Source: Geminocystis sp. M7585_C2015_104 (GTDB lineage: Bacteria > Cyanobacteriota > Cyanobacteriia > Cyanobacteriales > Cyanobacteriaceae). Taken from it: a stretch of 49,155 bases of DNA. The DNA lies in the NCBI GenBank assembly GCA_015295805.1, contig DVEF01000006.1:1-49155 (forward strand). The letters run 5' to 3'. The position numbers and the translations under genes were made by a program. Below the pieces are notes generated by a model that worked only from the letters and a program-made list of their open reading frames with translations, did no database searches and was not told the origin of the DNA. Of this stretch, positions 35,412-45,738 are shown in pieces; the first letter of the stretch is position 1, and each line of letters opens with the position of its first letter.

Positions 35412-36560
35412 TCAGTCAATAGTAGTGGAAACCATTGCCATAACGACGTTGTCAACGGTGACGGGGAAGGGGAGACGATGGATGTCTGACTCGGGTTTAC
35501 AGGCGATTTCCGCACACTGACGTAGTTGGCCAAGGGTAATATTATTTAGGCTCAATTCTTCTAGGGTGGAAGGCAAACCAATAACTTTGTAGAATTTAAG
35601 TAATTGTTTTCGGGCAGTGGCGGCTAGTTGACTGTGGCCTATTATTTCTTCCAGTCGCAATTGTACTAAAATACCATAGGCTACTTTTGCACCATGTAAG
35701 TGTCTACGGGTTTCGGGGAAATAGGTGAGGGCATTGTGAACTGCATGTGCTCCAACAGTACGACAACTGGCTCCCCCTAAACCACCACTAATTCCCGCCA
35801 GCAAGACTGTGGCATCCACTACCTCCTTCCAAGTGGGGGTAAGGGGATGGGCTAAAGCTTCTTCTGCCTTTTGGAATAGAATATCTCTTAAAACCCTAGC
35901 CTGTTGTACTGCGGCAATGGTGAGAGAGGCAGTAGAATTGCCACTGCTGACAGAAGATTCATACCACTTGGCCAAAGCATCTCCTATCCCCGCCGCCAGT
36001 GTAGCCCTTGGCGCAGTAGCAACAAGGTTGTAATCTAGAATGAGTACATTGGGGCATTGACTAAGGGGCACATCGTATTGAAAGGCACCCTTGTCCGAGT
36101 AGATGTTACTTAGGGCTGTCCAAGCTGCACAAGTGGCCGCCGAGGTGGGAATGGTAACCACTGGCAGTTGACACTTTTGGGCTACTAATTTAGCGGCATC
36201 TAGGGCCTTTCCCCCCCCTGCCCCAATTACTGCATCCGCCTGGTGGGATTTTACCTCTTGACAAAGACGTTCAATGGTGTGCTCACAACAGTCAGGATAG
36301 TAGCTTTGATAGTGGCAATGGCAGTCATACTCGGTTTCTAAGAATTGCAGACGGGGCTTAACTACAGATAGGCTATTTTCCCCCCCCACCACCAGAAAAC
36401 GTTTTCCCAGGGTGGTAATGACATCCCCACTGACTGCTAAACAGTTTTCCCCTTTTACTATCCTTCCTGGGGCTACCTGTAAATGGAGAATTTGATTCAG
36501 TTGACTAGCTTGAGTGGTTTGTTGGCTTTGTTGACTAAAAGCAGACTTGGATTCGGTCAT
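35412..36560 (-). CDS. Iron-containing alcohol dehydrogenase/glycerol dehydrogenase family
   Basis: A 382-residue protein. After a Gln-rich N-terminal ~25 residues the nucleotide-binding motif 'GAGGGKALDAAK' and 'PTSAATCAAWT' appear. The metal site is Asp in 'GIGDALAKWYE' plus His residues in 'GAHAVHNALT' and 'HLHGAKVAYG', as in glycerol and glycerol-1-phosphate dehydrogenases. The extended N-terminus is not typical of either. The substrate is not predictable from sequence alone. It is divergent from pilB. Confidence 0.8.
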   Translation of the reverse strand: MTESKSAFSQQSQQTTQASQLNQILHLQVAPGRIVKGENCLAVSGDVITTLGKRFLVVGGENSLSVVKPRLQFLETEYDCHCHYQSYYPDCCEHTIERLCQEVKSHQADAVIGAGGGKALDAAKLVAQKCQLPVVTIPTSAATCAAWTALSNIYSDKGAFQYDVPLSQCPNVLILDYNLVATAPRATLAAGIGDALAKWYESSVSSGNSTASLTIAAVQQARVLRDILFQKAEEALAHPLTPTWKEVVDATVLLAGISGGLGGASCRTVGAHAVHNALTYFPETRRHLHGAKVAYGILVQLRLEEIIGHSQLAATARKQLLKFYKVIGLPSTLEELSLNNITLGQLRQCAEIACKPESDIHRLPFPVTVDNVVMAMVSTTID

Positions 36561-36722
36561 TCTTCTGGGCGAAAAGTGGATTCTGAATTTTTTGAATTAC
36601 AATAGATGAGGCGCTATTGAATATATTAGCAACTATTACTAATTATCCGTTCAAACTACTCCCCCCGCATTTAGCTTATCATGGAATAAGGGGAAGTGCT
36701 CCAGGGGGGAACGCCTGCATAC

Positions 36723-36754
36723 CATTATTGCGCCATTACATTATTGCGCCATTA
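36723..36754. repeat. Tandem 16-bp repeat upstream of the PilB-like gene
   Basis: CATTATTGCGCCATTA is repeated exactly twice in tandem (36723-36738, 36739-36754), and a following CTGCGC resembles the start of a third, decayed unit. It lies in the 306-bp divergent spacer between the dehydrogenase and the PilB-like gene, about 113 bp before the latter's ATG. Confidence 0.85.
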
Positions 36755-36866
36755 CTGCGCTTTTCCAAATGGGCTAGGTGGTCAATTCCTAGTATATTAC
36801 AGGAAAAACCCCCGGGAAAACTCCCCTCACTGTCCAGTATTTTCCAGCATTTAAGAAAAAAAGGCC

Positions 36867-38894
36867 ATGACTCAAACACCCACCAGCAGAGAAAAACTGA
36901 AAACCGCACTGGTAAGCCCTGACTACTTTAACCCCTTCGGCAACAAGTTGATTCAATCGGGTTACATCGACAAGGAAAGTCTGAAAAGGGCTCTGGCAGA
37001 AGTAAGAAAAACTAAACAACCCCTGCTCAAGGTTTTAGAACAAATCACCCATAAGGCTTTATCCCCGGAATTAGTAAGACAATACAAACAACACCAACTG
37101 TTCGAGTTGAAAATCCTCTACGGAGTCGACTGTGTCGATCCGGATGCAGAGGATATACCCTGTGAGCAAATGTGTGAGCTTATCGACTCGCTCATTGGGA
37201 TCAATATATGTCGTAACCGTAAGGTGTTACCAATGCGACGCATAGAAGGGGAACCACCCACCATTGTAGTGGCCATGGTCAACCCCGATGACCTACACGC
37301 CCTAGACGACCTAAATAAAATCCTCCGCAGCAGGGGCCTCAACCTACAAAGAATTGTTATTACCGAAGAGGATTACGACCGTCTCCTGCAAGAGTACTAC
37401 AAGATAGAACAGGCCAAAAAACAAAAAGAAGAAGAGCTGAAAAAACAACAAGAAATGCAAAAAATGGCCGATGTTAGTGAAATCATGGAAGACTTAGACC
37501 AGGGTCTGGAGGAGACGGAAGAGGAAACCAGTGATGCTGATTTAAGTGCCGACGATGCTAACCAGGCTCCCATCATCAAACTGGTCAATAAAATTCTCAT
37601 AAAGGCCCTACAAGAAAAGGCCTCTGATATTCACGTCGAGCCCCAAGAAACCTACCTCCGGGTTCGCCTCCGTAAAGACGGTGTCCTGAGAGAATACTTC
37701 AGATTACCCAAGCATATTACAACAGCAGTGGTAGCGCGTTTCAAGATCATGGCGGACCTGGACATCGCCGAAAGACGTTTGCCCCAAGACGGCAGAATAC
37801 GTCGCGTATTCCAGGGGAGAAATGTAGACTTTCGGGTCAATACTCTTCCCAGCCGTTATGGGGAAAAGGTCTGTCTCCGGATTTTGGACAACTCGGCAAC
37901 CCAACTGGGGTTAGACTTTTTAATTACCGACAAGGAAATCCTGGCCAAGGTAAGGGAAATCTCCCGTCGCCCCTTCGGTTTGATTCTGGTAACAGGGCCC
38001 ACCGGAAGTGGTAAGTCTACCACCCTATATTCCATCCTAGCAGAAAGAAACGAGCCGGGGGTAAATATCAGCACGGCAGAAGATCCCATCGAGTATGCCC
38101 TGGAGGGGATAACCCAAGTCCAGGTAATCAGGGAAAAAGGTATGGACTTCGCCTCCATACTCCGTGCTTTCCTCCGTCAAGATCCTGATATTATCCTGGT
38201 GGGTGAGACGCGAGACAAAGAAACGGCTAAAACCGCTATCGAAGCCGCCTTGACGGGACACCTGGTTTTGACTACCCTCCACACCAACGACGCGGCAGGT
38301 GCCATCGCCCGTCTGGACGAAATGGGCATTGAGCCTTTTATGATTTCTGGAGCTTTGCTGGGGGTACTGGCTCAAAGACTACTACGACGAGTATGCACCG
38401 AGTGTCGTATCCCCTACACCCCAACCCAAGAAGAACTAGCCCGTTTTGGTTTGTCCTCTTGGGGTAATCAATCTGTGACCTTCTATCGCGCCAACGTCTT
38501 ATCGGGAGAAGCCCTGCAGAAGGCCCAGGCAGAGGGCACCGTCTGTCCTAAGTGCGGTGGTGCGGGCTACAAGGGACGTGTAGGGGTGTATGAGTTCATG
38601 GTGATCACCGAATCCCTGCAAAAACTCATTAACCAAGGGGCCACCACCGACATGATCAAGGAGAAAGCGGTAGAAGAGGGGATGGTAACCATGCTGGCCT
38701 ACGCCCTAAATCTGGTGCGGGAGGGCTATACTACTCTAGAGGAAGTGGAAAGGGTAGTATTGACGGATTCCGGGTTGGAGGCGGAATTAAAGGCTAAACG
38801 CAAATCCAGCCTCACCTGTCGCGGCTGTGGCGCCCAGTTACAACCCGAATGGTTAGACTGTCCCTACTGTATGACTCCTCGTTTCAGCGACTAG
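36867..38894 (+). CDS. pilB: PilB/GspE-type secretion ATPase
   Basis: A 675-residue hexameric ATPase that powers type IV pilus extension or type II secretion. The N-terminus is an MshEN-like domain ('LIQSGYIDKESLKRAL'). The core has Walker A 'VTGPTGSGKSTTLYSIL' (~377), an Asp box ('ISTAEDPIEY'), Walker B 'DPDIILVGETRD' and a His box 'GHLVLTTLHTNDAAGA'. A tetracysteine zinc site ('VCTEC...CPKCGG', ~510-560) is typical. The C-terminus adds a second zinc ribbon ('CRGCGAQLQPEWLDCPYC'). pilT and pilC do not follow; ppx does. This may be a second PilB paralogue or a rearranged locus. Confidence 0.88.
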   Translation: MTQTPTSREKLKTALVSPDYFNPFGNKLIQSGYIDKESLKRALAEVRKTKQPLLKVLEQITHKALSPELVRQYKQHQLFELKILYGVDCVDPDAEDIPCEQMCELIDSLIGINICRNRKVLPMRRIEGEPPTIVVAMVNPDDLHALDDLNKILRSRGLNLQRIVITEEDYDRLLQEYYKIEQAKKQKEEELKKQQEMQKMADVSEIMEDLDQGLEETEEETSDADLSADDANQAPIIKLVNKILIKALQEKASDIHVEPQETYLRVRLRKDGVLREYFRLPKHITTAVVARFKIMADLDIAERRLPQDGRIRRVFQGRNVDFRVNTLPSRYGEKVCLRILDNSATQLGLDFLITDKEILAKVREISRRPFGLILVTGPTGSGKSTTLYSILAERNEPGVNISTAEDPIEYALEGITQVQVIREKGMDFASILRAFLRQDPDIILVGETRDKETAKTAIEAALTGHLVLTTLHTNDAAGAIARLDEMGIEPFMISGALLGVLAQRLLRRVCTECRIPYTPTQEELARFGLSSWGNQSVTFYRANVLSGEALQKAQAEGTVCPKCGGAGYKGRVGVYEFMVITESLQKLINQGATTDMIKEKAVEEGMVTMLAYALNLVREGYTTLEEVERVVLTDSGLEAELKAKRKSSLTCRGCGAQLQPEWLDCPYCMTPRFSD

Positions 38895-39005
38895 CATCTT
38901 CTGGGCAGGGGAGAAGACAAATCCAACCCCTGTGCTCATTGACAGCGAGGGGGACATCCCCGACAATAAAATAAACTGAAGTAGGCCAAAAGTGGGTGAT
39001 TGTCC

Positions 39006-40634
39006 ATGGTTTTTCCCCCTGCCTTGTCCTCACCGCAAATCCAGACAGAGAGGAATCTAAAAGACTGTATCCTCGCCGCTATAGACATAGGCACTAACTC
39101 CATTCACATGGTGGTGGTGAGGATTAATGCCCAAATTCCCTCCTTCTCCATCATCACCAGGGAAAAAGAAACTGTTAGATTAGGGGAACGAGATCCAGAA
39201 ACGGGCAACCTCACCCCGGAGGCTATGGAAAGGGCTATATTTGCCCTGAAAAGATGTAAGCAGTTAGCGGAAACCCTCAAAGCCGAACAAATAATTGCCG
39301 TTGCCACCAGTGCCACCAGGGAGGCCCCCAATGGACAAGAGTTTCTGGCGAGAATCGAAGCGGAATTGGGAATAGTAGTGGATTTAATTTCTGGCCAGGA
39401 AGAGGCTAGAAGAATCTATCTGGGGGTACTGTCGGGTATGGACTTCGGGGGAAAACCTCACCAGGTGATCGATATTGGCGGGGGTTCCACTGAAATAATC
39501 CTGGCTGATAGTGAAGACATTCGTTGTCTTAGCAGCACCAAAGTAGGCGCCGTCCGTCTCACCCGGGAGTTTATTCATACTGACCCCATTAGTGCTAAGG
39601 AGTTGATCGCACTTAGGGCCTACATTAGAGGAATGTTAGAAAGGCCAGTAGAAGAGTTACAACAGTTTCTTAAACCGGGGGAAAAGCCAGTTTTGGTGGG
39701 CACCTCCGGCACCGTGGAAACTTTGGCAATCCTTCATGCCTCTGGGAAAAAATCAGAGGCCCCCGTAACCCTCAACGGCTATCAGATGTCACGGTGGGAG
39801 ATTGAAAGCCTTTTCTCCCGTCTGGCCAAAATGAGCTATAGTGAACGGGTGGCCATGGGCATGTCCGAAAAAAGGGCAGAAATTATCATTGCCGGCGCTG
39901 CTATCCTAGTAGAAGCTATGAACATGTTAAATGCCGACTCCCTCATCGTCTGTGAAAGAGCCCTAAGGGAAGGTCTCATTGTGGACTGGATGCTACAACA
40001 CGGCTACATAGAAGACCGTCTAGCATACCAGAGTCAGGTTCGTCCCCGAAATGTATACAAGATAGCTCACAAGTACCATGTAGACCTACCCCATGCCGAG
40101 AGGATTGCCCGTTTTGCCCTCAAGATATTCGACAGTTTGAGGGGAAAATTACATTATTGGGGGGAGCTGGAGAGAGAATATCTTTGGAGTGCGGCTATAC
40201 TCCACAACTGCGGCCTGTATGTCTCCCACTCAGCCCATCACAAACACTCGTACTATCTAATCCGTCACAGCGAGTTGTTGGGCTTTAGTGAGATGGAAAT
40301 AGAACTGATCGCCCTCATTGCCCGCTATCATCGCAAGAGTAAGCCAAAACGGAAGCATGTGGGTTATGCCACCTTGTCAGAGGGTCACCGGAAAGTGGTG
40401 CGCCAACTGAGTGCCATTTTGCGGTTGGCCATAGCCTTAGACCGAAGACAGATCGGGGCGATCAGGGATTTGGAGTGCGAGTACGACCCGGAGTACAGAA
40501 GAATACATCTGCATCTGTACCCCCAGAATCCCCAGGACGACTGCGCCCTGGAATTGTGGAATCTGGACTACAAAAAGCCCATTTTCGAACAAGAATACAA
40601 TGTTAGGGTAATTGCGACACTACACCGGTGCTAA
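39006..40634 (+). CDS. ppx: Ppx/GppA phosphatase (exopolyphosphatase)
   Basis: Degrades polyphosphate from its ends; paralogues hydrolyse pppGpp. Actin-like domain motifs are 'CILAAIDIGTNSIHMVVV' and 'VIDIGGGSTEIIL', with the catalytic-type Glu in 'ISGQEEARRIYLGVLS'. The C-terminal HD-like domain holds 'AAILHNCGLYVSHSAHHKH'. The ATG at 39006 is preferred over an in-frame TTG at 39000. It converges on pnp with 7 bp between the stops, and follows the PilB-like gene by about 110 bp. Ppx versus GppA specificity cannot be told from the sequence. Confidence 0.93.
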   Translation: MVFPPALSSPQIQTERNLKDCILAAIDIGTNSIHMVVVRINAQIPSFSIITREKETVRLGERDPETGNLTPEAMERAIFALKRCKQLAETLKAEQIIAVATSATREAPNGQEFLARIEAELGIVVDLISGQEEARRIYLGVLSGMDFGGKPHQVIDIGGGSTEIILADSEDIRCLSSTKVGAVRLTREFIHTDPISAKELIALRAYIRGMLERPVEELQQFLKPGEKPVLVGTSGTVETLAILHASGKKSEAPVTLNGYQMSRWEIESLFSRLAKMSYSERVAMGMSEKRAEIIIAGAAILVEAMNMLNADSLIVCERALREGLIVDWMLQHGYIEDRLAYQSQVRPRNVYKIAHKYHVDLPHAERIARFALKIFDSLRGKLHYWGELEREYLWSAAILHNCGLYVSHSAHHKHSYYLIRHSELLGFSEMEIELIALIARYHRKSKPKRKHVGYATLSEGHRKVVRQLSAILRLAIALDRRQIGAIRDLECEYDPEYRRIHLHLYPQNPQDDCALELWNLDYKKPIFEQEYNVRVIATLHRC

Positions 40635-40641
40635 TGGAGGG

Positions 40642-42801
40642 CTACAACTGGAATTGGGCCTCCTGACGTGCCATGGCTGCCTGTTCGGGATGTATCCCCA
40701 AACGGGTTAAATTGAGACGCCCCTTGCTGTCGAAACCGCGGATTTTCACTACAATTTGATCCCCCACAGATACCTCGTCTTCCACCCGGCCCACACGGTG
40801 TTCCGCCAATTGGGAGATGTGGATCATACCCTCCTTGCCTGGCAACACCTCTACGAAGGCTCCAATGTCAATAATACGGGTGACACGTCCAAGATAGACC
40901 TCTCCCTCGTTGAGTTTGCGGGTGATGTTTTGGATAAGCCGTTTGGCCTGTTGCGCCTTTTCTGCCTGGCTGGCACAGATGGTAACAGTGCCATCGTCGG
41001 CAATATCAATCTTACAACCAGTTTGCTCAGTAATAGCCTTAATGGTCTTGCCGCCGGGGCCAATTACGGACCCGATCATATCAGGCTCAATCTTCATAGT
41101 CAATAGACGAGGCGCATAGGGAGACAGATGTTTACGGGGCTCTTGTATCACCTTCAACATCTCCTGGAGAATATGGAGACGAGCGGCCTTCGCTTGTTCA
41201 ATAGCTTTGGCAATAATATCAATGGACAGGCCCGTAATCTTCATGTCCATCTGCAGGGCAGTAATTCCCTCATCAGTGCCCGCTACCTTAAAGTCCATAT
41301 CCCCCAGAAAGTCCTCTATGCCCTGAATGTCAGTGAGGATGCGTACCTCATCCCCTTCCTTAATCAACCCCATGGCGGCACCACTCACCGGCTTGGATAT
41401 GGGCACCCCCGCATCCATCAACGCCAGGGTAGAGCCACATACAGAGCCCATGGAGGTGGAACCGTTGGATGATAGCACTTCTGATACTACGCGAATCACA
41501 TAGGGGAATTCCTCTTGGGGAGGCAACACCGGTAGTAGTGCCCTTTCCGCCAAAGCCCCGTGTCCAATTTCCCTACGTCCCGGGGAGCGCAGGGGCCTAG
41601 TCTCCCCTACAGAATAGGGTGGGAAGTTATAGTGGTGCAGATAGCGTTTTTCTAGTTCCGGATACAGGTCGTCTGGCAATTCCTGGGCATCGGCTGAAGT
41701 GCCTAAAGTTACGATTGATAGTACTTGAGTTAATCCTCTTTGGAAGAGAGCACTACCGTGAACCCTAGGAGGTAATACGCCGACCCGACAGCTGATGGGA
41801 CGCACCTCATCCAGTTTTCGCCCATCCACTCTCACCCCCTCGTCTAAAATCTGACGGCGCATCAGTTCCTTAGTGAGTTTTTTGTAGAGGGTGGGCACCA
41901 GACGGGAATCCTGAGCAGCCGCCAGTTTCACCTCATGGTCGTCAGGAAGGGCCTTGATGGCCTCTTCCACCTGCAATTGAATGTTGTCCAGCGCTTCTTC
42001 TCGGCCTTTTTTGCCCAAGTCGAACTGTTTAAGGATTTTTTTCACCTCTTCTTGGGCTCTTTCCCGGATAAACTCATAGACAGTCTCATTAAATTCTTCT
42101 CTTTCCTCATACACCCTCTCAATGCCTAACTCTTGGAGCAAATCCTGTTGGGCTTTAATTAACTCCTGGATGGCCTCATAGCCAAACTCGATGGCCTCAA
42201 TAATGTCTTGTTCGGGCAGTTGGTTGGCACCGGCTTCCACCATTACCACCCCGTCGGGAGTACCAGCCACTACCAAGTCTAAATCTCCCTGTTCGATTTC
42301 CCGGAAGGTAGGATTGATGATAAACTCATCGTTCAAAAGTCCCACCCTAACTGCTGCCATGGGTCCTGCAAAGGGGATTTTTGCCAACATGGTGGCTACA
42401 GAAGCACCGGTGACGGCTAAAACGTCCGGGGGTACATCCTCATCCATGGAAAGGGTAGTGGCAATGATTTGAATGTCATCCCGCAACCAGGAGGGGAAAA
42501 GAGGACGTAGTGGTCTATCTATGAGACGGCTAATGAGGATAGCTCTTTCTGGGGGTTTGCCCTCCCTACGTAGGAAACCGCCAGGTATTCTCCCGGCAGC
42601 ATATAATCTCTCTTCGTAATCTACTGTGAGGGGTAAGAAGTCTATGCCTTCCCTACCTGGGGTGCGAGTGGCGGTGACTAGTACAGCAGTGTCTCCCGAC
42701 TGAATTAAAACAGCGCCCCCTGCCTGGGGTGCCAACAAACCCACTTGTATTTTTATGTCTCTCCCTTCAAAAAAAGCTATGGACTTATTATATTCTTCCA
42801 T
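40642..42801 (-). CDS. pnp: Polyribonucleotide nucleotidyltransferase (PNPase)
   Basis: A phosphorolytic 3'-5' exoribonuclease; in cyanobacteria it is also the main RNA-tailing enzyme. The 719-residue protein has two RNase PH domains separated by a helical linker. '[17 protein letters not shown]' and 'RSLRP'-like motifs mark the first, '[20 protein letters not shown]' the second. A KH domain with 'IGPGGKTIK' and an S1 domain ('[19 protein letters not shown]') follow. No truncation. It lies 95 bp after dnaB on the same strand and may be cotranscribed. Confidence 0.97.
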   Translation of the reverse strand: MEEYNKSIAFFEGRDIKIQVGLLAPQAGGAVLIQSGDTAVLVTATRTPGREGIDFLPLTVDYEERLYAAGRIPGGFLRREGKPPERAILISRLIDRPLRPLFPSWLRDDIQIIATTLSMDEDVPPDVLAVTGASVATMLAKIPFAGPMAAVRVGLLNDEFIINPTFREIEQGDLDLVVAGTPDGVVMVEAGANQLPEQDIIEAIEFGYEAIQELIKAQQDLLQELGIERVYEEREEFNETVYEFIRERAQEEVKKILKQFDLGKKGREEALDNIQLQVEEAIKALPDDHEVKLAAAQDSRLVPTLYKKLTKELMRRQILDEGVRVDGRKLDEVRPISCRVGVLPPRVHGSALFQRGLTQVLSIVTLGTSADAQELPDDLYPELEKRYLHHYNFPPYSVGETRPLRSPGRREIGHGALAERALLPVLPPQEEFPYVIRVVSEVLSSNGSTSMGSVCGSTLALMDAGVPISKPVSGAAMGLIKEGDEVRILTDIQGIEDFLGDMDFKVAGTDEGITALQMDMKITGLSIDIIAKAIEQAKAARLHILQEMLKVIQEPRKHLSPYAPRLLTMKIEPDMIGSVIGPGGKTIKAITEQTGCKIDIADDGTVTICASQAEKAQQAKRLIQNITRKLNEGEVYLGRVTRIIDIGAFVEVLPGKEGMIHISQLAEHRVGRVEDEVSVGDQIVVKIRGFDSKGRLNLTRLGIHPEQAAMARQEAQFQL

Positions 42802-42896
42802 TGTTCTACTGGAATCCTTGCACTTGACTTTTCTCTATTCTTTTCTTTATGTAATCGTAACATGAGTGCCGGACTAACTGTAAGGGAAAAAGCAGG

Positions 42897-44237
42897 TTAG
42901 TGTTTAAGATTCAAAAATCGAGTGTATTCTGGGTGGAAAAGAAGTTTAATTTGACCAGTGGGGCCATTTCTGTGTTTAGCTATAATTACCTCCGCTATAC
43001 CTCTATCGGGGGTATCCGGATGATAATACTCATCTCGGTATAACATTAATACCAGGTCAGCATCCTGTTCAATGGCTCCTGATTCTCTCAAATCCGATAA
43101 CATCGGTCTTTTGTTAGTCCTTTGTTCTACGGCACGACTGAGTTGGGAGAGGGCTATTACTGGCACATTCACCTCCCGGGCCAAACTCTTGAGGGCGCGG
43201 GTAATCCTGGACAATTCCTGTACCCTGTTTTCACTATTACTGCCCTGCATCAGCTGTAAATAGTCCAACAATACCAACCCCAACTCCCCTTTCTTTTCCG
43301 CCTGAAGTCGACGCACTTCTGAACGCATCTGCATTACAGTTAAATTTCCCGTGTCGTCTATATAGATGGGTAATTCCGATAAAACCCCCACTGCCCTCAT
43401 CAACTCCTCCATTTCCTGTTCTGTAATACGCCCCGAGCGGATACGATTACTCTCAATTTTGGCCTCGGAAGACAGCAGCCGCATAACCAGTTGTTCCCTG
43501 GACATTTCCAGACTGAAAATAGCTACTGGCAGATGTTGTTTTTGGGCAACATTAAGGGCAATATTGAGAGCAAAGCTGGTTTTCCCCATAGAGGGCCTGG
43601 CGGCTATAATGATCAAATCTGACCTTTGCAAACCCCCAGTCATGGCATCCAAGTCATAAAAGTGGGTGGGTATGCCGGGAAGGGCAATCTTGTCCTGGAA
43701 AGACTGAATCTCTGTAAAAGTTTCTACTATCGTTTCGGAAAGGGGTAATAATCCCTTTTGTACTCTTGTTTGCGTAAGGTTGAAGAGCTTTTGTTCCGCC
43801 TCATCCAACACTGAATCTAAATCCTTGGTGGTGTCATAGGCCAATTCCCCAATTTCCTTGCCCACATTAATGAGTTGTCGCCGAACATACTTGTCTACAA
43901 GCAGTGGTACGTATAATTCAATATTGGCGGAAGAAACCGTCCTCTCCAGTAAACTGACGATTTTGGGTGTACCCCCCACCTTATCCAGCAAATTGTGATC
44001 CTTCAACCATGTGGAAACGGTAATTACATCAATGGGTTGTCCTTTGAAGTAAAGCTGTACGGCCGCCTCATAAATGTGTCTGTGGGCAGGTACATAGAAG
44101 GCCGCCGATGGCAAAAGGTCTACAATTTTCTCCATACAATTGGGATCTAGAAGAATACTGCCCAGGATTATCTCTTCCGCTTCTATGTTTTGTGGGGGGA
44201 GAGAAGTTATCGCCAAATCCGGGGTGAATTCAGTCAT
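42897..44237 (-). CDS. dnaB: Replicative DNA helicase
   Basis: The hexameric fork helicase. 446 residues: an N-terminal primase-interaction domain ('PPQNIEAEEIILGSILLD') and a RecA-like motor with Walker A 'IIAARPSMGKTSFALNI', Walker B 'LVLLDYLQLMQ', and 'LSQLSRAVEQR' plus 'RESGAIEQDADLV' downstream. No intein interrupts it, although cyanobacterial dnaB is a common intein site. The ATG at 44237 has GGAG upstream. It follows the WD40 gene by 15 bp, so it belongs to the mgtE operon. Confidence 0.97.
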   Translation of the reverse strand: MTEFTPDLAITSLPPQNIEAEEIILGSILLDPNCMEKIVDLLPSAAFYVPAHRHIYEAAVQLYFKGQPIDVITVSTWLKDHNLLDKVGGTPKIVSLLERTVSSANIELYVPLLVDKYVRRQLINVGKEIGELAYDTTKDLDSVLDEAEQKLFNLTQTRVQKGLLPLSETIVETFTEIQSFQDKIALPGIPTHFYDLDAMTGGLQRSDLIIIAARPSMGKTSFALNIALNVAQKQHLPVAIFSLEMSREQLVMRLLSSEAKIESNRIRSGRITEQEMEELMRAVGVLSELPIYIDDTGNLTVMQMRSEVRRLQAEKKGELGLVLLDYLQLMQGSNSENRVQELSRITRALKSLAREVNVPVIALSQLSRAVEQRTNKRPMLSDLRESGAIEQDADLVLMLYRDEYYHPDTPDRGIAEVIIAKHRNGPTGQIKLLFHPEYTRFLNLKH

Positions 44238-44252
44238 GACCAAAAAACTCCA

Positions 44253-45728
44253 CTATTTCTGTTCCCAAACCTTGACTGTGCCATCAACACCCCCTGCTGC
44301 CAACATTCTGCCATCTTTGCTTAGAGAAAGGCAGAAGATACGATTGGAATCGTTAATTTTCAGATGACCCAATTCCTCCCCACTGGCTGGATACCAGATT
44401 TTTATTAATCCATCAGTCCCGGCACTGTACAACAACTGGGAATCGGGGCTCCAGCTCAGATCCATTACCTGGCCATGATGAGCATTGAGTTCCAAAAAGG
44501 GTTCTATTTGTAGGAATATACTAAATATGGTGGTGGGGAGTTTCCAGAGTTTAATAGTCCCATCAGCACAAGCCGCGGCAATGATTTCTCCTGTGTGACT
44601 AATGGCCACCGCCTCCACCTTGGCCATGTTGCCCACAAGGACACCCAGTTGTTGTTCCGCACCTAGTTGCCAGAGGCTGATAGTGCCATCCGAGGCCCCA
44701 CAGGCCACATACCCATTTTCCTCATCCACTGCTAGGGCTGACACGGGGGCCTGGTGATAGCAACTACAAACCAGTTTGCTAGTGGTCAGTTCCCATTGTT
44801 TTAGGGTTTGATCATAACTGCCACTGAGGAGCAAATTCTGTCCTGTCGCCATAGCCAGACAGTGGATAGAGCCAGTATGATGGGTTAGGGTATATTCTGG
44901 TCGGAATTCCAAAGACTTCTTCCCTGGCACTAACGACCAGACTCTTATCAGTTGATCCAAACCTCCCGTAGCTACCCCAAAGTCCTGATAATTATCTTTT
45001 CTGACACAGAGACACAAAACCCCTTGAGCCGCTGCCTCTGTCCCACTTACCTCAGTCCCGTCTTTTAACGACCATAGGCGGAGATGTTGATCCCAAGACG
45101 TAGTAAGAAGGTATTTCCCGTCGGCAGTAATAGCCAAATCCGTCACTGATTGACTATGAGCCTTTATTATATGAATACAACGCCAGGCAAGTCTGGGAGG
45201 TGGCAATATATCTATCTTTTTGCTTTCTTGTAGCACATTTTTGTCGGGTAATTCTAGCCCCTTACGAGGGGCTTGTAACCCCTGGTACAGTTTTTCTAGG
45301 TTTTTCAGACGTAATTCTATATTGTGTTCCTTGATGTAACTAATTATACTAGTTATAGACCTGTTGATACTGTCTATGTCTTCCTGCAAAGAGGCAATCA
45401 CCTCGTCATCTGACTTGGGAGTATTGTGGAGTTTTGGGGGTATGATGGAGGCCTTGTCTTCTGCCAAAAACTGGTGAAGATTCTCCTTTAGTTCGGCCAG
45501 TTGTGCAGAAAAACGTTTTAACTGAATATTCAAGGCAGCAGCAATTCTGGCCTTATGACGCAATTCTGCCCTCCAGCGGCCTATGACTCCTAACATCAGA
45601 TCGACTGTCAACAACAGATAGAATGGGGAATATTGCTGTGTTCTTGAGGCCACCAGTAGGGCAACAAGGGTCAAAAATAGAAATACCCCTTCTATTATTT
45701 CCAACCATAATGAATAGATAAATCTCAT
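44253..45728 (-). CDS. Membrane-anchored WD40 repeat protein
   Basis: A 491-residue protein. Two hydrophobic helices near the N-terminus (~8-27 and ~34-50) are followed by a charged coiled coil (~55-155). Seven WD40 repeats then form one complete propeller, each ending in a W-containing strand ('DQHLRLWSL', 'DQLIRVWSL', 'DQTLKQWEL', 'DGTISLWQL', 'DGTIKLWKL', 'DGLIKIWYP', 'DGTVKVWEQ'). The propeller is cytosolic if the helices are a hairpin. It begins 11 bp after mgtE and precedes dnaB, so it is cotranscribed with both. A scaffold role is inferred; no partner is known. Confidence 0.88.
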   Translation of the reverse strand: MRFIYSLWLEIIEGVFLFLTLVALLVASRTQQYSPFYLLLTVDLMLGVIGRWRAELRHKARIAAALNIQLKRFSAQLAELKENLHQFLAEDKASIIPPKLHNTPKSDDEVIASLQEDIDSINRSITSIISYIKEHNIELRLKNLEKLYQGLQAPRKGLELPDKNVLQESKKIDILPPPRLAWRCIHIIKAHSQSVTDLAITADGKYLLTTSWDQHLRLWSLKDGTEVSGTEAAAQGVLCLCVRKDNYQDFGVATGGLDQLIRVWSLVPGKKSLEFRPEYTLTHHTGSIHCLAMATGQNLLLSGSYDQTLKQWELTTSKLVCSCYHQAPVSALAVDEENGYVACGASDGTISLWQLGAEQQLGVLVGNMAKVEAVAISHTGEIIAAACADGTIKLWKLPTTIFSIFLQIEPFLELNAHHGQVMDLSWSPDSQLLYSAGTDGLIKIWYPASGEELGHLKINDSNRIFCLSLSKDGRMLAAGGVDGTVKVWEQK

Positions 45729-45738
45729 AAGTATTCCC

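Noticed and set aside
40851-42472. Long open frames opposite pnp, e.g. 41128-41472 and 42191-42472
   Set aside because: They are antisense to a highly conserved gene and have no family resemblance or ribosome binding sites; the codon pattern follows pnp.
42897-44237. Intein in dnaB
   Set aside because: The helicase is continuous at normal length with uninterrupted Walker motifs.
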